From Nephrocerus scutellatus (Eukaryota > Arthropoda > Insecta > Diptera > Pipunculidae), in contig OX352761.1 of the NCBI GenBank assembly GCA_947095585.1, forward strand, positions 138,972,277-139,036,276: 64,000 nucleotides of DNA, written 5' to 3'. Every line of letters begins with the position of its first letter. The stretch's first letter is position 1. Position numbers and translations under genes: made by a program. The notes under the pieces were generated by a model. It made no database searches. It saw only the letters and a program-made list of their open reading frames with translations, and was not told the origin of the DNA. Below are positions 46,157 to 59,600 of the stretch, piece by piece.

Positions 46157-46622
46157 TGTAGCGCGTTAGTTAGGTGTTAGTATATATAGCCCCACACTCA
46201 TTCTGCGTTACTTGGAGTCACCCACTCTACCCACTTATTCACAAGATTCATGTGGTCTGAGTGTTCCTGATTGTTCAGTCAGTAGACTGACTGTGTGCAA
46301 CAATTGTTACTGCCTGTTGGTTAAGTCTTTCACACAACCGAGAACTGACTTACATCCCCGGGCGGAGTGTTTATTAACGATTCACTTTCCACTTCTAGGT
46401 TGCGGTAAGTGTGCCTCTGCAATAGTGTCAAACTGTTGAATTGATTGCTTCTCAAATGCTTCCGTTTTGTTCTACTTAGTAGGTGCTCTTAGTCGTAATG
46501 ATAGGGGTTAAGAGTAGAGTATATACATGTATTGCCGGAGTTGTTCACACTCTTCATCAGATTATTATTTAAATAAACATTCGAATTGACCCAATTGTTG
46601 AGTGGTTTGCAGTACTTTTGTA
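46156..46622 (+). mobile_element. Possible solo LTR
   Basis: It starts TGTAGC and ends TTGTACA (TGTA...TACA termini). It has TATATATAG at about 46179 followed by cacactcattctg about 30 nt on, and AATAAA near 46572. No target-site duplication or second LTR was found, so this is tentative. Confidence 0.28.
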
Positions 46623-47431
46623 CATTCAATATGGAAATGTTACTCAGAAGTAAAACATAAATGCTGTTTATGAGAATTCAATTTGTGATTGATGGAATCA
46701 TATGATTAGAGCGAATGATTTGAAAAATAATTAAATATTTTATGTTCCCACCATCTTGCTTAAATTTATCTGTAGTTTGCTTGCATATTTTCTTTTTTTT
46801 TTAAGCTGTTCGAATAGAGAGTGTTGTGGAATCTCAAATGAATATATTGTGTTCTTCCACATAATGGTCATTGTGGTAATTACAAGAGTGATAAGCTGTT
46901 CTCTATCTCCTTTTACTCAACCTACAGAAATAATTTGCATCATAATATTAAGGCGGAGGTAAAGTTAACTCAAAAAAGGCTCTTCAGTGCATCACATTAC
47001 GGTCATTTAAATCAACGTTATCGCAATTTCACTAATAGCCCCCACATACTCATATTTGGCACATGAGTCCTCAGCTGTACATTAAAAATGATACACACAT
47101 CGCAGTGTGTCTAAAACGAGTTACAGTGTATTACGGAGTCCGAAACAAGAACTACAATTCCCCAAACCCCCGAACAAATGTTAGTAAAGTGCATGAGACT
47201 ACATTTTGCACTCGTCGACTCATTTGTGTCATTCTCATCATCGTCATCATCATCATCATCACCAAAAACTTCACTGCTATTGTAATTAAAGCAATTTTCA
47301 TTTCCAGCTGCACTTCGTCGAATTGTCGCTTGTTGCTCCTGCTGAGCTAAGCCAAACTCGGCCGAAATTCCCTTAACGGCGATTAATACAAAAAACAAAC
47401 ATCTCTACATTCTGGTGAGGCTAAGAAATAA
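46623..47431. other. Intergenic sequence, nothing recognised
   Basis: Contains a (CAT)n/(CATCGT)-type simple repeat at about 47230-47263. The open frames across it have no motif. Confidence 0.5.
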
Positions 47432-47437
47432 TTTATT
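47432..47437 (-). terminator. Polyadenylation signal of gene B
   Basis: AATAAA on the minus strand, 162 nt after the gene B stop codon; the first good signal downstream. Confidence 0.75.
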
Positions 47438-47598
47438 CAAAAACCAAATGGACAACAGGAACAACATAAAATGGAAACGAATCGAAAAAGTACGATTCAT
47501 GAAATGATAACAAAAAATTGAGGGTAAAGCCCTTGACAAAAGAGTAGCGAGCCATTACGATCCCGCACAAATGAAGCTCCTTGTTTGAAGGTGCTATT

Positions 47599-47698
47599 TT
47601 AAGTTTGTAGCAGGAGGCAAACACCAGCAAGAGTCCACTTGGCAGCTTTCTCCTTGGTTTTTAAATTGAACGTCCAAACAAATGTCGGTCCTCGCATT
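47599..47698 (-). CDS. Gene B terminal exon (C-terminus and stop)
   Basis: A 100-nt exon, acceptor gtgaag, completing Arg and then [17 protein letters not shown] and [15 protein letters not shown] before TAA at 47599-47601. [14 protein letters not shown]...KW.LAGV.LLLQ is the invariant C-terminus of beta heavy chains, so the stop is certain. It is too short to appear as an ORF, and both longer frames over it are shadows. Confidence 0.95.
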
Positions 47699-50600
47699 CT
47701 TCACATTCAGAAGAAAAACAAAATCGTATTGACCGAGATGACCAGCATGTCATTGGGAATCGGTCGTCAAGAAGTCACCGTGGCCACGTTCCGCGGTTAT
47801 TTCAAAAGAAAATTTATTCAAATTTTAATGACGATTTTCAGATTTGTTGTTTCCATCCATTATCCAACATCCAATTGTCCCATCAGGCAGATCAGTTGCA
47901 CCATCAAAGACAAGAAGAAAAAACAAAAACAAAAACAAAATCATGAGAAAAGAAATAAGTGGTTGGGATCAGTTTTAAGAAAGCGTTGCATCCTGCAAGT
48001 GTCCTTTGGTTGTAGCTCTTGCCCAACTGCCAGAATATACAACCTGGAGAGTGCCGAAAAGATTAACTGCAGCGCAATGGCACTCAACTGCGAACAATGG
48101 AAAACCATAACGTAGTTCGCTACGTGTGAGAACTAAGGAACATTTTTATTCCATTAAACCGGACGCACTGCATCAAAGAAACATTTGAAGGCACGAAGTC
48201 GAATAAACTTCTATTGGCCAATGCATAGTTGACTGCGATAAAATTCTTTTTTTTCAAACGCGACTTGTAATCAGTACAGATTATGCTTTTCACCGCAGTG
48301 GTTGGATTTTCTGGTATTGTGATGAATCTCACACGTCGTATTGACGCTCATAAAGCACTGGCACTGTCACATGGCAACAATAAAATTTATCTTCTTGCTC
48401 ATTCCAATCGTTACTCAGCTCCTCACCCAAATAGTGGTAAAACACAAGTGGAAAAAGCGTAGAAACAGAATCCCTCAAAGGATATCGATTGGACACGATT
48501 TCTAAATGACTGGAGAATATGACGCAGAAAAAAGCTTTTGTCATAACACAAAAACATTTTAAAAGGTTTTCCCATTCTTTTCAAATTAAATTTGAAATTC
48601 CATTCTTCGCTTCTGAATCAATAGTAAAACTGTTCCCATAGATAACATAACTACAACCTAAAAAGGAGCGGGCAACCTTACAAACTATCGCCTTAGCGCC
48701 ACGTACCGTATCTTATAGACGGGACATTCGTAAATGTTCTTCGTATCCTGTTTGTCTTGCGTAACAGCTTTTATGAATAGCACAGGCATTGATGGAAATA
48801 GCTCTTTCATGTAAGCATCTGCGATAGTTCCCAGCTTAGTGTCCCATCGAGCACCCTCCATAAATAACCCATTTACATAAGCACCTTCACGGGGTGGTGC
48901 GCTATAAACCGACAATGGAATCTCTGTTCAATGAGAGTATGGAATACGAATTTAAATGGCGCTTACTTGATCTCCTCCTTGGACTTCTTCGTCACATCAC
49001 AATTCAAACACATTCGATCCAGTGGCCAGGCGTTTTTGCGCGCTGTCTGCTGCATGATGGCGGTGAGTAAACTTTGCGGATTAAAAAACCCGCCCAACCA
49101 CACTGACGTGGGCAATCGAAAGTCCGCAACCCATGCCTCTAGCTCCCGCAAACGCAACATTAAATCGGCAAACCACGACTGCAAGCCAAGTAGACTCGGA
49201 TATGCAAGTTTCGCCCATGACTCTGGCACTTGATCCATGAATAACGACTGCATGAGAGCCTCCATGATGGATGAAATGGTCAACTCGCCCTTCAGTCCCA
49301 GTTCGAGCTCCTTCAGCGAACGGCTGATCTCTCGCATTAAGATATTCATACGCTCGCATTCCTGAAACGCAACGATGGTGAATGGATTGAGGTCCTCGAC
49401 ACGAGCCATCATTTCGCCAATGTTAAATGGTTGTGGAATTTTGTCAATTAAATCTTCTAGGATATTTTTGATGACATCATCCTGTGACTGTTCACCACCA
49501 CCTCCCCCAGAAGAGCCCGATACTCGTGGCTGCAGTTCAAATACTATTCGGAAGAGCCGTTCGGAGACTGTGGTCAAAAAACCAATTTCCGCATTCAAAT
49601 GTAGGCCATAGAGGTTGGGGTTTTCCTGTGGAATATAATCATCGATGTACTGATGATAGCCGTCGTATTTAAGTATTCCTGGAGCCAAAAAGCCTGGACA
49701 ATATTCCAATTCACCGTCAATCAATTCAGGTTGCATAAACTCCTCCAGATACGTACGACATAATCTGCGATCCCAGTCATCGGTGATGTGGCCACCGTAC
49801 ATTATCTCTCCGAAAAGGTAACGTAAGTCCTCCCATGGAACGCGGCTGTTCGCTTCCAAGTAGTTGTACAAGACGTACACGGATATGGTGAGGTCACCAA
49901 CGTTAAAGGGGTATACGCGATTCCATCCTTGCGGGCCAAACTTCCGCCTCTCGGCAACCACTGCGTGGAAGTAGCACAACGAGAAAAGAATCGCTTTGAA
50001 TTCAGTCTCCTTGGAGCACATTTCCAAGGTTTCTTCATTAAAATTGTCCAGTGCCTTGTGAATGTTGGCTTGCATCCCAGTTGGTGGTTCGTTAGTGATT
50101 TTGATTGCTGACTCGAGAATGGCTTGCGGCAGAATATGATACGCCGGATCGGCAGACGGTTCAGCACTCAGGAAGAGTCTGTAATCCTCATGGACGTCAA
50201 TGAGAGTGGATTCCATTTTCTTCTCCAGGCTAGAAAGCCACTTTGCAACCAGATGAATATTTTGCAAGATCACCCAATGGCCCTTCTTCGAAGCAACTTC
50301 CATGGCATTTTCGGCGACAATCTCTTGACCTTGCCCGAGGGAAACGCTGTGGAAATTCTCTTTGTCTGTGCTGAAGCCCAATACTTTTCCAAGTTTTTCG
50401 ACATCTTTCAAAGGATCAACGCCCGGAGATAGAACAAAGAACATGTGCGTTTCGGGACTGGATTCCTCGAATGTTTTTGAGAATTCAATGGATCGAGCGT
50501 CAATATACTTGGAGCCAAGTTTCTCTTCAATAAATCCCTGCACGGCATAGGACATTCGGTCCGGCCGAATTGCGCGCATAATACAGAGTCTTTGAACGGC

Positions 50601-53600
50601 AGTTTTTGTCTTCCATTCGCCAGGGAACTTCTCCCGTTCGGGACACTCGGCTTCGATGAACTTCTGCCAGCGCTTCTGTGAACCTTCAATATCTTTGTCG
50701 AGGCCTCGAAAGACTGACAAATTACTGAGCGCCCGGATGCCACCCCAACCAACGTTTGTCAAAAATGAAAAGTTCGAGGTGACATTTGGCATGTAGGGAT
50801 AACGCAGCAAGAAGTCCAGCTCAGAGGCTTCAATTTCGCCTGAATTCAGAAGGATCTGAATGGCCATTTGTGTAAGAAAGATTAACTTGTCAGCCTCAAA
50901 GAGTCCTCGAGAGGTGTACATGTAACTACAAAAAGTGATGGAATCAATCAGGTTTTCAACGCGTTCCTTCACCTTTTCGCAGGGTATGGCCTTGGCGATG
51001 GCACTTGCAAAGACCACAGTGAAAGCCTTCAGCGAGAACTGATAAATCGGATTCATCTTGAATAGGTCATTCAGGATGAAGTAGATGATCGAAGCGCGTG
51101 TCGAAGCTGGCCGATAAAGCTCGCGGGCCGAATCAATTTGGACAGCAGTGATCTTTGCTTCTGCCACCTTCACCTCAATTTCGTCGGCAGTTTTCTTGGT
51201 TTTCTCTAGATTCATCACCAAGGTGACATCTTCCAAGACATTCTCACCTGCCGACGAGAGACGCTGCAGCAGATCATCCTCGAGGAATTTCAATGTAATC
51301 TTAAAGTGGTTCTGCTGCTGAGTAAGTTTGGTTCGCAAAATTTCCAAATCAGGACGTTCTGCTTTTACAACTTCGGCCAGCAGTTGATCTTCCAGGCCAT
51401 CGCGGGTCACTGTGAAATTAATCAGCGTAGTTTGCGCTTGCATTTCCGGCTTGTAATGAGGATTTGCCAGCTTCGTGTGCAGGATTAGCCGAAATTTCGG
51501 ATTGAAATCAATTTCCCTGTCGCCCATTTTCAGACATGTGCCCTTCTTAATAAGCATCCGTCCAAGCAGGGGATTCAGCACAGCGTCGACACTCTCGCCG
51601 ATGTTTTCAATCAGCAGAACATTTCCGTTTGTGACGGCCTTCTCGACAGCGTCCAGATAACCGCGCTGGGACAAACGTAGCACCACCAGATTCTGACTGT
51701 ATTTCTGTTTCACCCATTTGATGCCTTGCCTGAAAACGAGAGACAATTTAAAAGTTTAAGTTTACGGAAATGAAAAGTGGCACATGCGGACAATGCTGTG
51801 CTGATTGTTATTGATGGCTAACTGATTGAAAATCTAAGGCCATTTTGTTGTGTTTTCGATTTAGGGAACTATACGTACGTATGTACATTCATTTGACAAA
51901 AATTACAAATATAACGAAAAATTATTATTACTAACTTAAGTAAAGTTAATTTGAAATGAAGACAGAATGTTGGGTAGATCTGAAAGTGAATTCACTGTAA
52001 TACGGTTTGGCAGATAGAACTTGATGTAACTTTGGCAGAGAGGAACTGTTGGGTTTTTGTTTTACTATCAATACGGTTTCTACTTCCTTTTTGCGATATT
52101 TTTGTAATGCTACGAATTTTTAATTTTATGAGACACTCTCATTTAAGTTCGTTACACATAACTTTACATTTATTTTAGGGACTGTTTTATGGTTAGTGTT
52201 GAAATTAATGATTTGATTCAGTTACTTTAATTCAATAAATCTTATTCAGTCCAATTACTTTAATTTAATAAATCTTATTACCAAAAAATCCAAAGAAGAT
52301 GAGCCTATTGAAGAAGTTAGCGGAAAACGGAAATGCTGAACTGGTTCTAGATTGTAAATGATTGACCGAATAAACATAGATGTATCGAATCTATATCGTA
52401 TATAAGATTGTAATAAAATAAAACTTTACTTGGATGTAACAGTAACAGTAATAGTAGCAGTACGTGAGCTTATAATCTAGAGCAGTGGTACATAAACTAG
52501 AAGTCGCAATCCCAAAGGGAGCCATATGATATTTTATTGGGGTCGTTATCGTCAGTTGTTTTGGGAAAATTGTGTTGGGGTTTGCAATGACATAGCGACT
52601 GCAATGACGAGAAATTTAAATGGACTTCAAGCAAAAATAAAACGTCATATATTAAATTAACACTTTGTGTAATTGATAGGATAGGGTAGCATTGGTAGAT
52701 AGAAAAAATTCACTGGTTCTGGATAAAGCTTTAAAAAAAACCCATAAAAATTAAAATTTTTCTCTAATAAGAGTTTGTTGTGAGGACGTGTGCAAAATTT
52801 AAAACAGGTTACTTTGAAAAAAATTAATATTAGAGCCCCTTCAAATATTTTACAGAAACTGTTGTCACCAGAGATACACACGTGTGAAAAATTTGTATAG
52901 GCACCCCTCGGGCCACAGGGCTCATTCGGTCCAAAAAATTTACAAAAAGTTTTGTCCATCGGACGTACACATATGTTTAAAATTTGAAAAAATGGGGCTA
53001 ATTTTTTAAAAGAAATAAATATGCACAATCGGGCCCGTTCGTTAATATTTTTTTACAAAAAGTTTGGGCTGTGGGATTTACACACGGCCCTGAGGCCCGA
53101 GGGGCACAAAATAGAAAGTGTTGTCATCGAAAATACACATGTGTGCAAAATTTCAATGAAATCGGGCTTTGGGAAGTGGGTTAAAAATTGATCGCAAGAT
53201 TTCATGACAAACACACAAACACAGTTTAAAAATAACGTTAGTCATACTCACAGCTGTGGGTCAATCATCAGTGGATAGCGTTCTGAATGCACTAGAATAG
53301 CCGCATTCTCTGCAGACATGCGGTCACTCGGTAAACCTTGATTGTTCCACTCGGCTATTTGTGCATCATCGCAAATCATGTCGAGTGGGTCACTTCCCTC
53401 GGAGCTTGGAATCGGTGGCTGCGAAAGAGAGATTATAAGAACTCTCCCAGGGAATGAGATCAATACTAACTTCCATTGACTTGAAGGTGGGTAACCACAT
53501 TTTGTTTTGCAATTCGTATCGATAGATGCGTGTAAAGCATCCAACATAGGAGATGAAACACGAAATGAGGAGGATATCTCCTGGCAAGGTTATTTGACTC

Positions 53601-56600
53601 TCCTTCAGGCTGGATCAGACAGACATAAGTGGGAAAAAACGAAAAAATTAAAAAATTTAAAACCAGTTGGACGCTAATAATGGAGCATTATTAAGATCAA
53701 AATCACTCTCGCAAAGGTCATGTGTACACTGCTACCTTTTTACGGATTCTGTCCAGCGAATTTTTTCCGATGCGAGACCACCAATCAACCGATTGGCCAA
53801 ATCAATCGTAAATGCAGTCTTGTCGGCTTCGTCTTGGCACTTTTGCTTTTTGCTAAGAGCTTCGTCAAATTGCGCCTGCAACACGTTCAGTTTCTCTTCG
53901 AGTTCGTTGAGGCGCTGATTGAGTGCCTCCAACTCATCTCTGGCATCTTGTAGTTCTTTTTCGGCGGCGAGAAGTGCACGCTCTTTTGGTTCCACTATCA
54001 AGTACACTTCGTAGAAGCGGTGAATGTTTATCACCCATGAGCATAGACCGGCCGCGGCCGATGATTTGGCCATAATTTTCTCTGGATCGAACTCGGGATC
54101 ATTGACATAGGGTAGGAGTGCCTTAATCACATCATGGTGAATGTGCTTCTTGTCGTAGTTTATAAGATCATTTAGGAACTTATCGACGTTGCCCATCATA
54201 ACACGTGCCGCCTTCCAACTGCGATCTTTGGGAACTTTACCTTTTGGCGCAAACAGGACGAGAACAGCGGCACAAACATTGACCACAGCATCCGGTGGCG
54301 AGCCGAATGACTTTAACTCGGTAAGATTGTTCTTATTCAGCGTATTAAGTGCATCTTGAGCGGCAAGCAAGGCCGGCTGTGCTTTTCGGAAATCCTCCTC
54401 ACATACCTTTGCTCTTTCAGTGACATCCTCCTCGATTTGTCGAACTTTCTTCTCCTCCTTAGACGCGAAGGCACGTTCTATTGAGACCTTCTCATTTTCT
54501 TCACTAACTACGACAATGAGATTATCAGCTTGCTCGTTCTTCGCCTTTAACTCGACTTCCTGCACCTTGAGAACGTCCTGGAGTGCGTCGACTTCCTTGG
54601 AGCATGAGGCCAACTTTATCAGACCATTCTCTAGTCGGATAATACGTTCCTTGTTAGCTTTTACCTTCTCGTTAAGAAGTTTCGTATACAAGCTGATCAA
54701 CTCCAAGAAGGACTTCGGGGTGGTGTAGTTGTAGCGTTTGTCATTTGCAAGGTAGGTTTGAGATATGTCATTTACTGTTTTGTGTACATAGGCCATAAAG
54801 CGGGAAACCGGAGAACCTAGATAAGTCGGTAGACATTCGATTTCTGAGAGAAATCTGTAGGAAACAGATTCGAGAGCTTCCCTTGGCCACTCGTGGAACC
54901 AATCGATTGTGGTGCAGTTCACCAAAGCAGGGAACTTTCTCGCTCGTACGCGAAGCGTTGTACCGACAGGGGAAAAGCACAGCACCACATTCAGTAGGCC
55001 CCGCACCTTGTCAATAAAATATTTCCAGCAATTCTCTCGGCTGTCAAAGATGCCCAACTGCTTCACCTCGTTGCGTATGGCATTAATGATGTTCTCCACT
55101 TCGTCGTCGGCGAACAGTTCATGTATGTCACCAGAGGCCAGCATATCATTGACTAACACGAGAAACTCCTCCTTAGCCACCTCAGAGTCAGTCAGCAGAA
55201 AACAACAGGGATTCGACTTGATGCCGCTTTTCATGTACAGCACAGCAATATTTGCCTTTAGGTCATTGATGCTATAATCTTTAGTCAATTGAATTTGAAA
55301 GACATCCAGTGACGAGATAAAACTGGCAAGTCGGGTGAGCGACTGTTTGCCCGATCCACCGACACCAATCAGTAGGGCATAGCCTCGCGATGACTCCAGT
55401 ATCCGACTAATGCGGCATACATGGCTCATGGCATCTTCGAACAACACTAAATTTATAGCCCCGACAAAATCATTGTATCGCTCCTGTGCTTCTTCCAGTA
55501 GTTTAGTCAGTTTATCCCAATTCGCCACTGGCATATACTTGATGTCAGCCAAACCTTTAGCAAAATGACAGTATATGTGCGGCCGCTGGAACACCACATC
55601 CTCGGAAACACTGTCGATACCCTTGCGAACCACATCAATGATTAATTTTTGGAAATTATTTATGTCCGATTGGTCGACTAATTTGTCACCGTAGACTCGG
55701 TTGCATTCGTGCACCCACAAGCGGATCAGAGCATTTGGGTTAGGACACGTTTCAATGTTCGCATACAGCATGCCCTACAAGGAAGAACAGATAAAAATGT
55801 TGTAGTTAGAGTAATACTCGTAGTAGCCCATCAGCTTTTAACCCAACAATGGATACAAAACACAAATCGTTAAATATTTCAACTACCAAGTCACTTAAGC
55901 GGAGCTTTCCAACGAAATTTTGATGTACGTCAGAATGGCAACTCTTCTGTTGTGAATTGCATCAAAACATATTTAGGGCCTTAAAAGCTGAATCGGAGGA
56001 TTTTAACACATACCCACTATATTACATGAAAAAATTTAATTTTTTTGGGTTGTTTTTTTTTTGGGTATTGGCTGGACAAAGGCTGTTTTTCAACTTCTCG
56101 GGAAGAGTCCAGAAGAATAGCATAGATGGAAAAGCGTATGCAATGCCAGCTTGGAAGAACACCTCTGCAGAACTATTGGGGAAATACCATCTGGACCAGC
56201 GGATTTATGAGTGATGAGATCGTACGAATAAATATCTGTCCCATAGAGTGTTCAATACTCTGAAGTGCAGCAGGCAGGAATGCACAATCTGGAAGCGTGG
56301 AGCTAGCTGCGATATGCGTAGCAAATAGATTGGCCATGTCTATAAAGCTAACAACTGGAATGTCATTATAAGTGAGCGTGAGCGAATCGACGATGAAGCT
56401 ATATTTTTGATTCTTTTCACGAATGACTAAAAATAATATTTTTTGCTCAATTTTGGGTTGTAGGCAAATTTGACTCGCTGAAGATGGGCATTGCAATTAT
56501 TTCTGGCTCGTTTAAAATTTGTTTGGTTTACTCAGTAGGGTTTGCTTTGTAAAACCGAAAGCATACCTCTCTAATCCTATAATTCTCTTTACAGCTGGAG

Positions 56601-59600
56601 TCATACCATCCTTCCTCCTTTGGTTTGAGAGACTTATTCCTGGAGGTTATAAAGGCTCTCAAACCAATAAGGATGATGTTTGTGATTTAATGTTGATGAT
56701 TTGATATTCCTTCTCAAAAATATGAATTTATTTGTATCGACCCATAACATGGAACCCTGGTGTACGCCTTCGTAACACAATTGTGGCCTTGATGCGTTGA
56801 TATAGATATCCTACATAAATATAATCTGGACTACACTCAAATTGTGGGGATTTGCTTAGTTTTTCTTAACAGAAATGATTCTTTTCCAAACGGAATGACA
56901 AAGGCATATAACGTATACATCCGTTGCATATTAATGTTTTGTACTTACTGTGAATATGTTTGCAATGTCCCGCAGATTGAAATTGTAGTGAAATTTAATA
57001 GCGGTCGGAAGAAATGAAGCTGCAACCTTCTGGTGTAGGGCGATGGCCGTATGTACCAATGGTTCGCACAGATTTTTTATGGGGTTTGTAAATTTGTGCT
57101 GTGGCGCATTCAAGTGTTGCGATAGAATCGAGTACAGTATGTGAAAAAGAGCGTCCTGCGACGGTACACTGTGGGGCGGGAAAATGAGAAAAGCAGCATT
57201 AAAGCAGAGGAAAAAAATATGAAATGGCAACATTCTGAAATAATAGTAATTCGTACTTTACGGCAAAGGAGCAGAAATGCCTCTGCAGTCTGGGGTTGAT
57301 TGTGAACGAGCCAGCTGTAGGATTCATGCAAGACACAAATTGACAATTGTGTATATCCTTGAGGGTCATTTTCGTTCGGTCATACCAATGATGATAATCC
57401 ATAAACTGCCGTATCAGTGTGTGCGGCTGGACTGTGAAATATTTGTCCACTTCCGGCATATTCATGTCGTCGACAAAGTAAATCATGCGTTTGTTCCCCG
57501 GCGGTCCGAAATTTCGGCCGGCCTTCTTTTCGAGCGGCTTTTCCAGGATCCGTTGCAACATTTCCGATGTTGTGTAAAAGTTAAATGGCACATTGGTCAC
57601 CGCGAATTTGTCCGATAACGAATTCAATTTGGCTGCCATGATTATACTTTTGCCAGAGCCTGGTGGCCCAATCAGCATCACCGGATGGTTTTCAGCGACG
57701 AGAATATCCATAAAGTAACGCAATCTAGTGGTTTCCGATGTGCTCACGAGATTTGATTGCAGCGGAATATCGGTGTCCAGTTCGAACGATGGCACCAGAT
57801 TTGTCCATGGAAGGAATTTTTTGGTATCGTTGTCGACGTAATAGGAGAATATATTGCCTGCTGGCGGAAAGTTCACAGTCTTGAATTCATTAATCCACCA
57901 TTTGTGAAATTCGTTGCGCCAATCGATAATCTGATCCTGAAACAGCGAAGAGCCAAATCCCCAGATGATACAGAATACAAAATAAACTTCGTACCAATCT
58001 TTGGGGCAGTCTGGTGGCACGTTTTGCGGCGTTAGCATGCAATCGAGCAGAAAGCATGTCATTTGCAGCATAGCAATGTCCGAGATGGGAGTGATTTTCT
58101 TAAGACGTTTATTGAAAACCTCCAACATCGGTGGCACATATTTCTCGAAGAGAACGTTCAGAGCGGAACGTTCAGATTGATTTGAACGCGTATTGAGCCA
58201 CGACGCGACAAAAGGATTCCAACCCAAATCTTGTGGGTTTATGTACAGGATACCGGCGCGTGATACGGTCGCCGGAGTGGCAGTTTTCAAGTTGGCGATC
58301 TCGAAGAGCAGTCGCATCTCCTTGGTTAGAGCGATTCGTTCATTACTCGCCAATGTAAGAACTTTGTTGTCATCCATTACTGTGTTGAGACTCTCGATCC
58401 ACATCGGGTCAATGTCACCATCGAGCACAATCCATTTTGGACCATTGCCACTCAAGTTTGCTTGGTCTCGCATAATTATTGAGAAGAGCCCATCCTTCCA
58501 TTCACGTGTCGCCGGATTGACGATACCGAAGAGTTCATCATTCGTCACCGCCTTCGGGTTGAGGTCATTGTAGAAGGGTTTGCGTTTCTGATTCTGATAC
58601 GTCTTATTAAGTGTCTTCCATACTTCGGATTTACCCGTGCCCGCATTTCCGATAATAAAAACCGAGTGGCGCACTGCGAATAGCTCCTCGAGCTGCACTA
58701 TTTTCAAAATGAAACCATCTTCAGGTTGTAAGTGCAGATCAATTGCGGACTTCTTAATGACATCTTCAAATTCAGGATTACGTTTACGAGGCACATCCAG
58801 CTCTGGAAAGAGATCACCAATAAGACCCATGAATACGGGAGTATCGTCGGTTACAATCTTCGGAACGTTAAAGTCTCGCAGCGCCCGCATGAGGACTTGA
58901 TCTTCGGGTCGGTAGCGGTCGTCACGCTGTACGAAAATAGAAGAAAATATCAAAGTTTGAAGTTAATATGTTTGAAAATAGTTGCTGGCAACAACGCTTC
59001 AATGATAAAGTATTTTTCAGTTGATTTTTTTTTGTTTTACCAAGGAAAGCCTCACAACCCACTGCAAACACCCAACCTAAAGAAAACATGTTCCGAAAAA
59101 ATCTATTCTAAGGAAAATCACCCCAGGCTATTGAGGCAGCTTCAAGCCCAGGATATACAACGATGGAAAACACGTATCTAATTGGAATCAAACATATTTT
59201 TTTACAGTGCATTGCAGTCTTCTAGATGTGCTTCATCGTTTTCGCATACTCCGGATGCTCCTTCCCTTCCGGACGCTGTAGGAGACAACGATTTTTAATT
59301 AAACGCCCAGTCAACCCATTCGATGCACCAAACACCAACCATGTACAGCAAAACATGGATACTAACTTATATATGTATGCCTCTGTCAATGTCGCAGAGA
59401 TAAACAAATGTTCGCCTTGTGGTGATTTACAGAACCCGAAGCTTTAGCGAGGGAATGGCACAACGAACAGAAAATATCACATCTTCAGAATTAAAGTTGA
59501 TTCAGCAGGAATTAAATAATAATTTTTTTTCGTAAAATTAATGTATCATGTATGTTTACTATTCATCTAAAGATTATAATTAAACCAAATCGTTTTAATT

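Noticed and set aside
47639..48115. 158-codon plus-strand frame
   Set aside because: It is antisense to gene B's terminal exon and intron; composition and lack of motifs mark it as a shadow.
48685..48923. Longer penultimate exon of gene B using the acceptor at 48924-48925
   Set aside because: It would leave a 43-nt intron and a frame break; the acceptor at 48902-48903 fits phase and family sequence.
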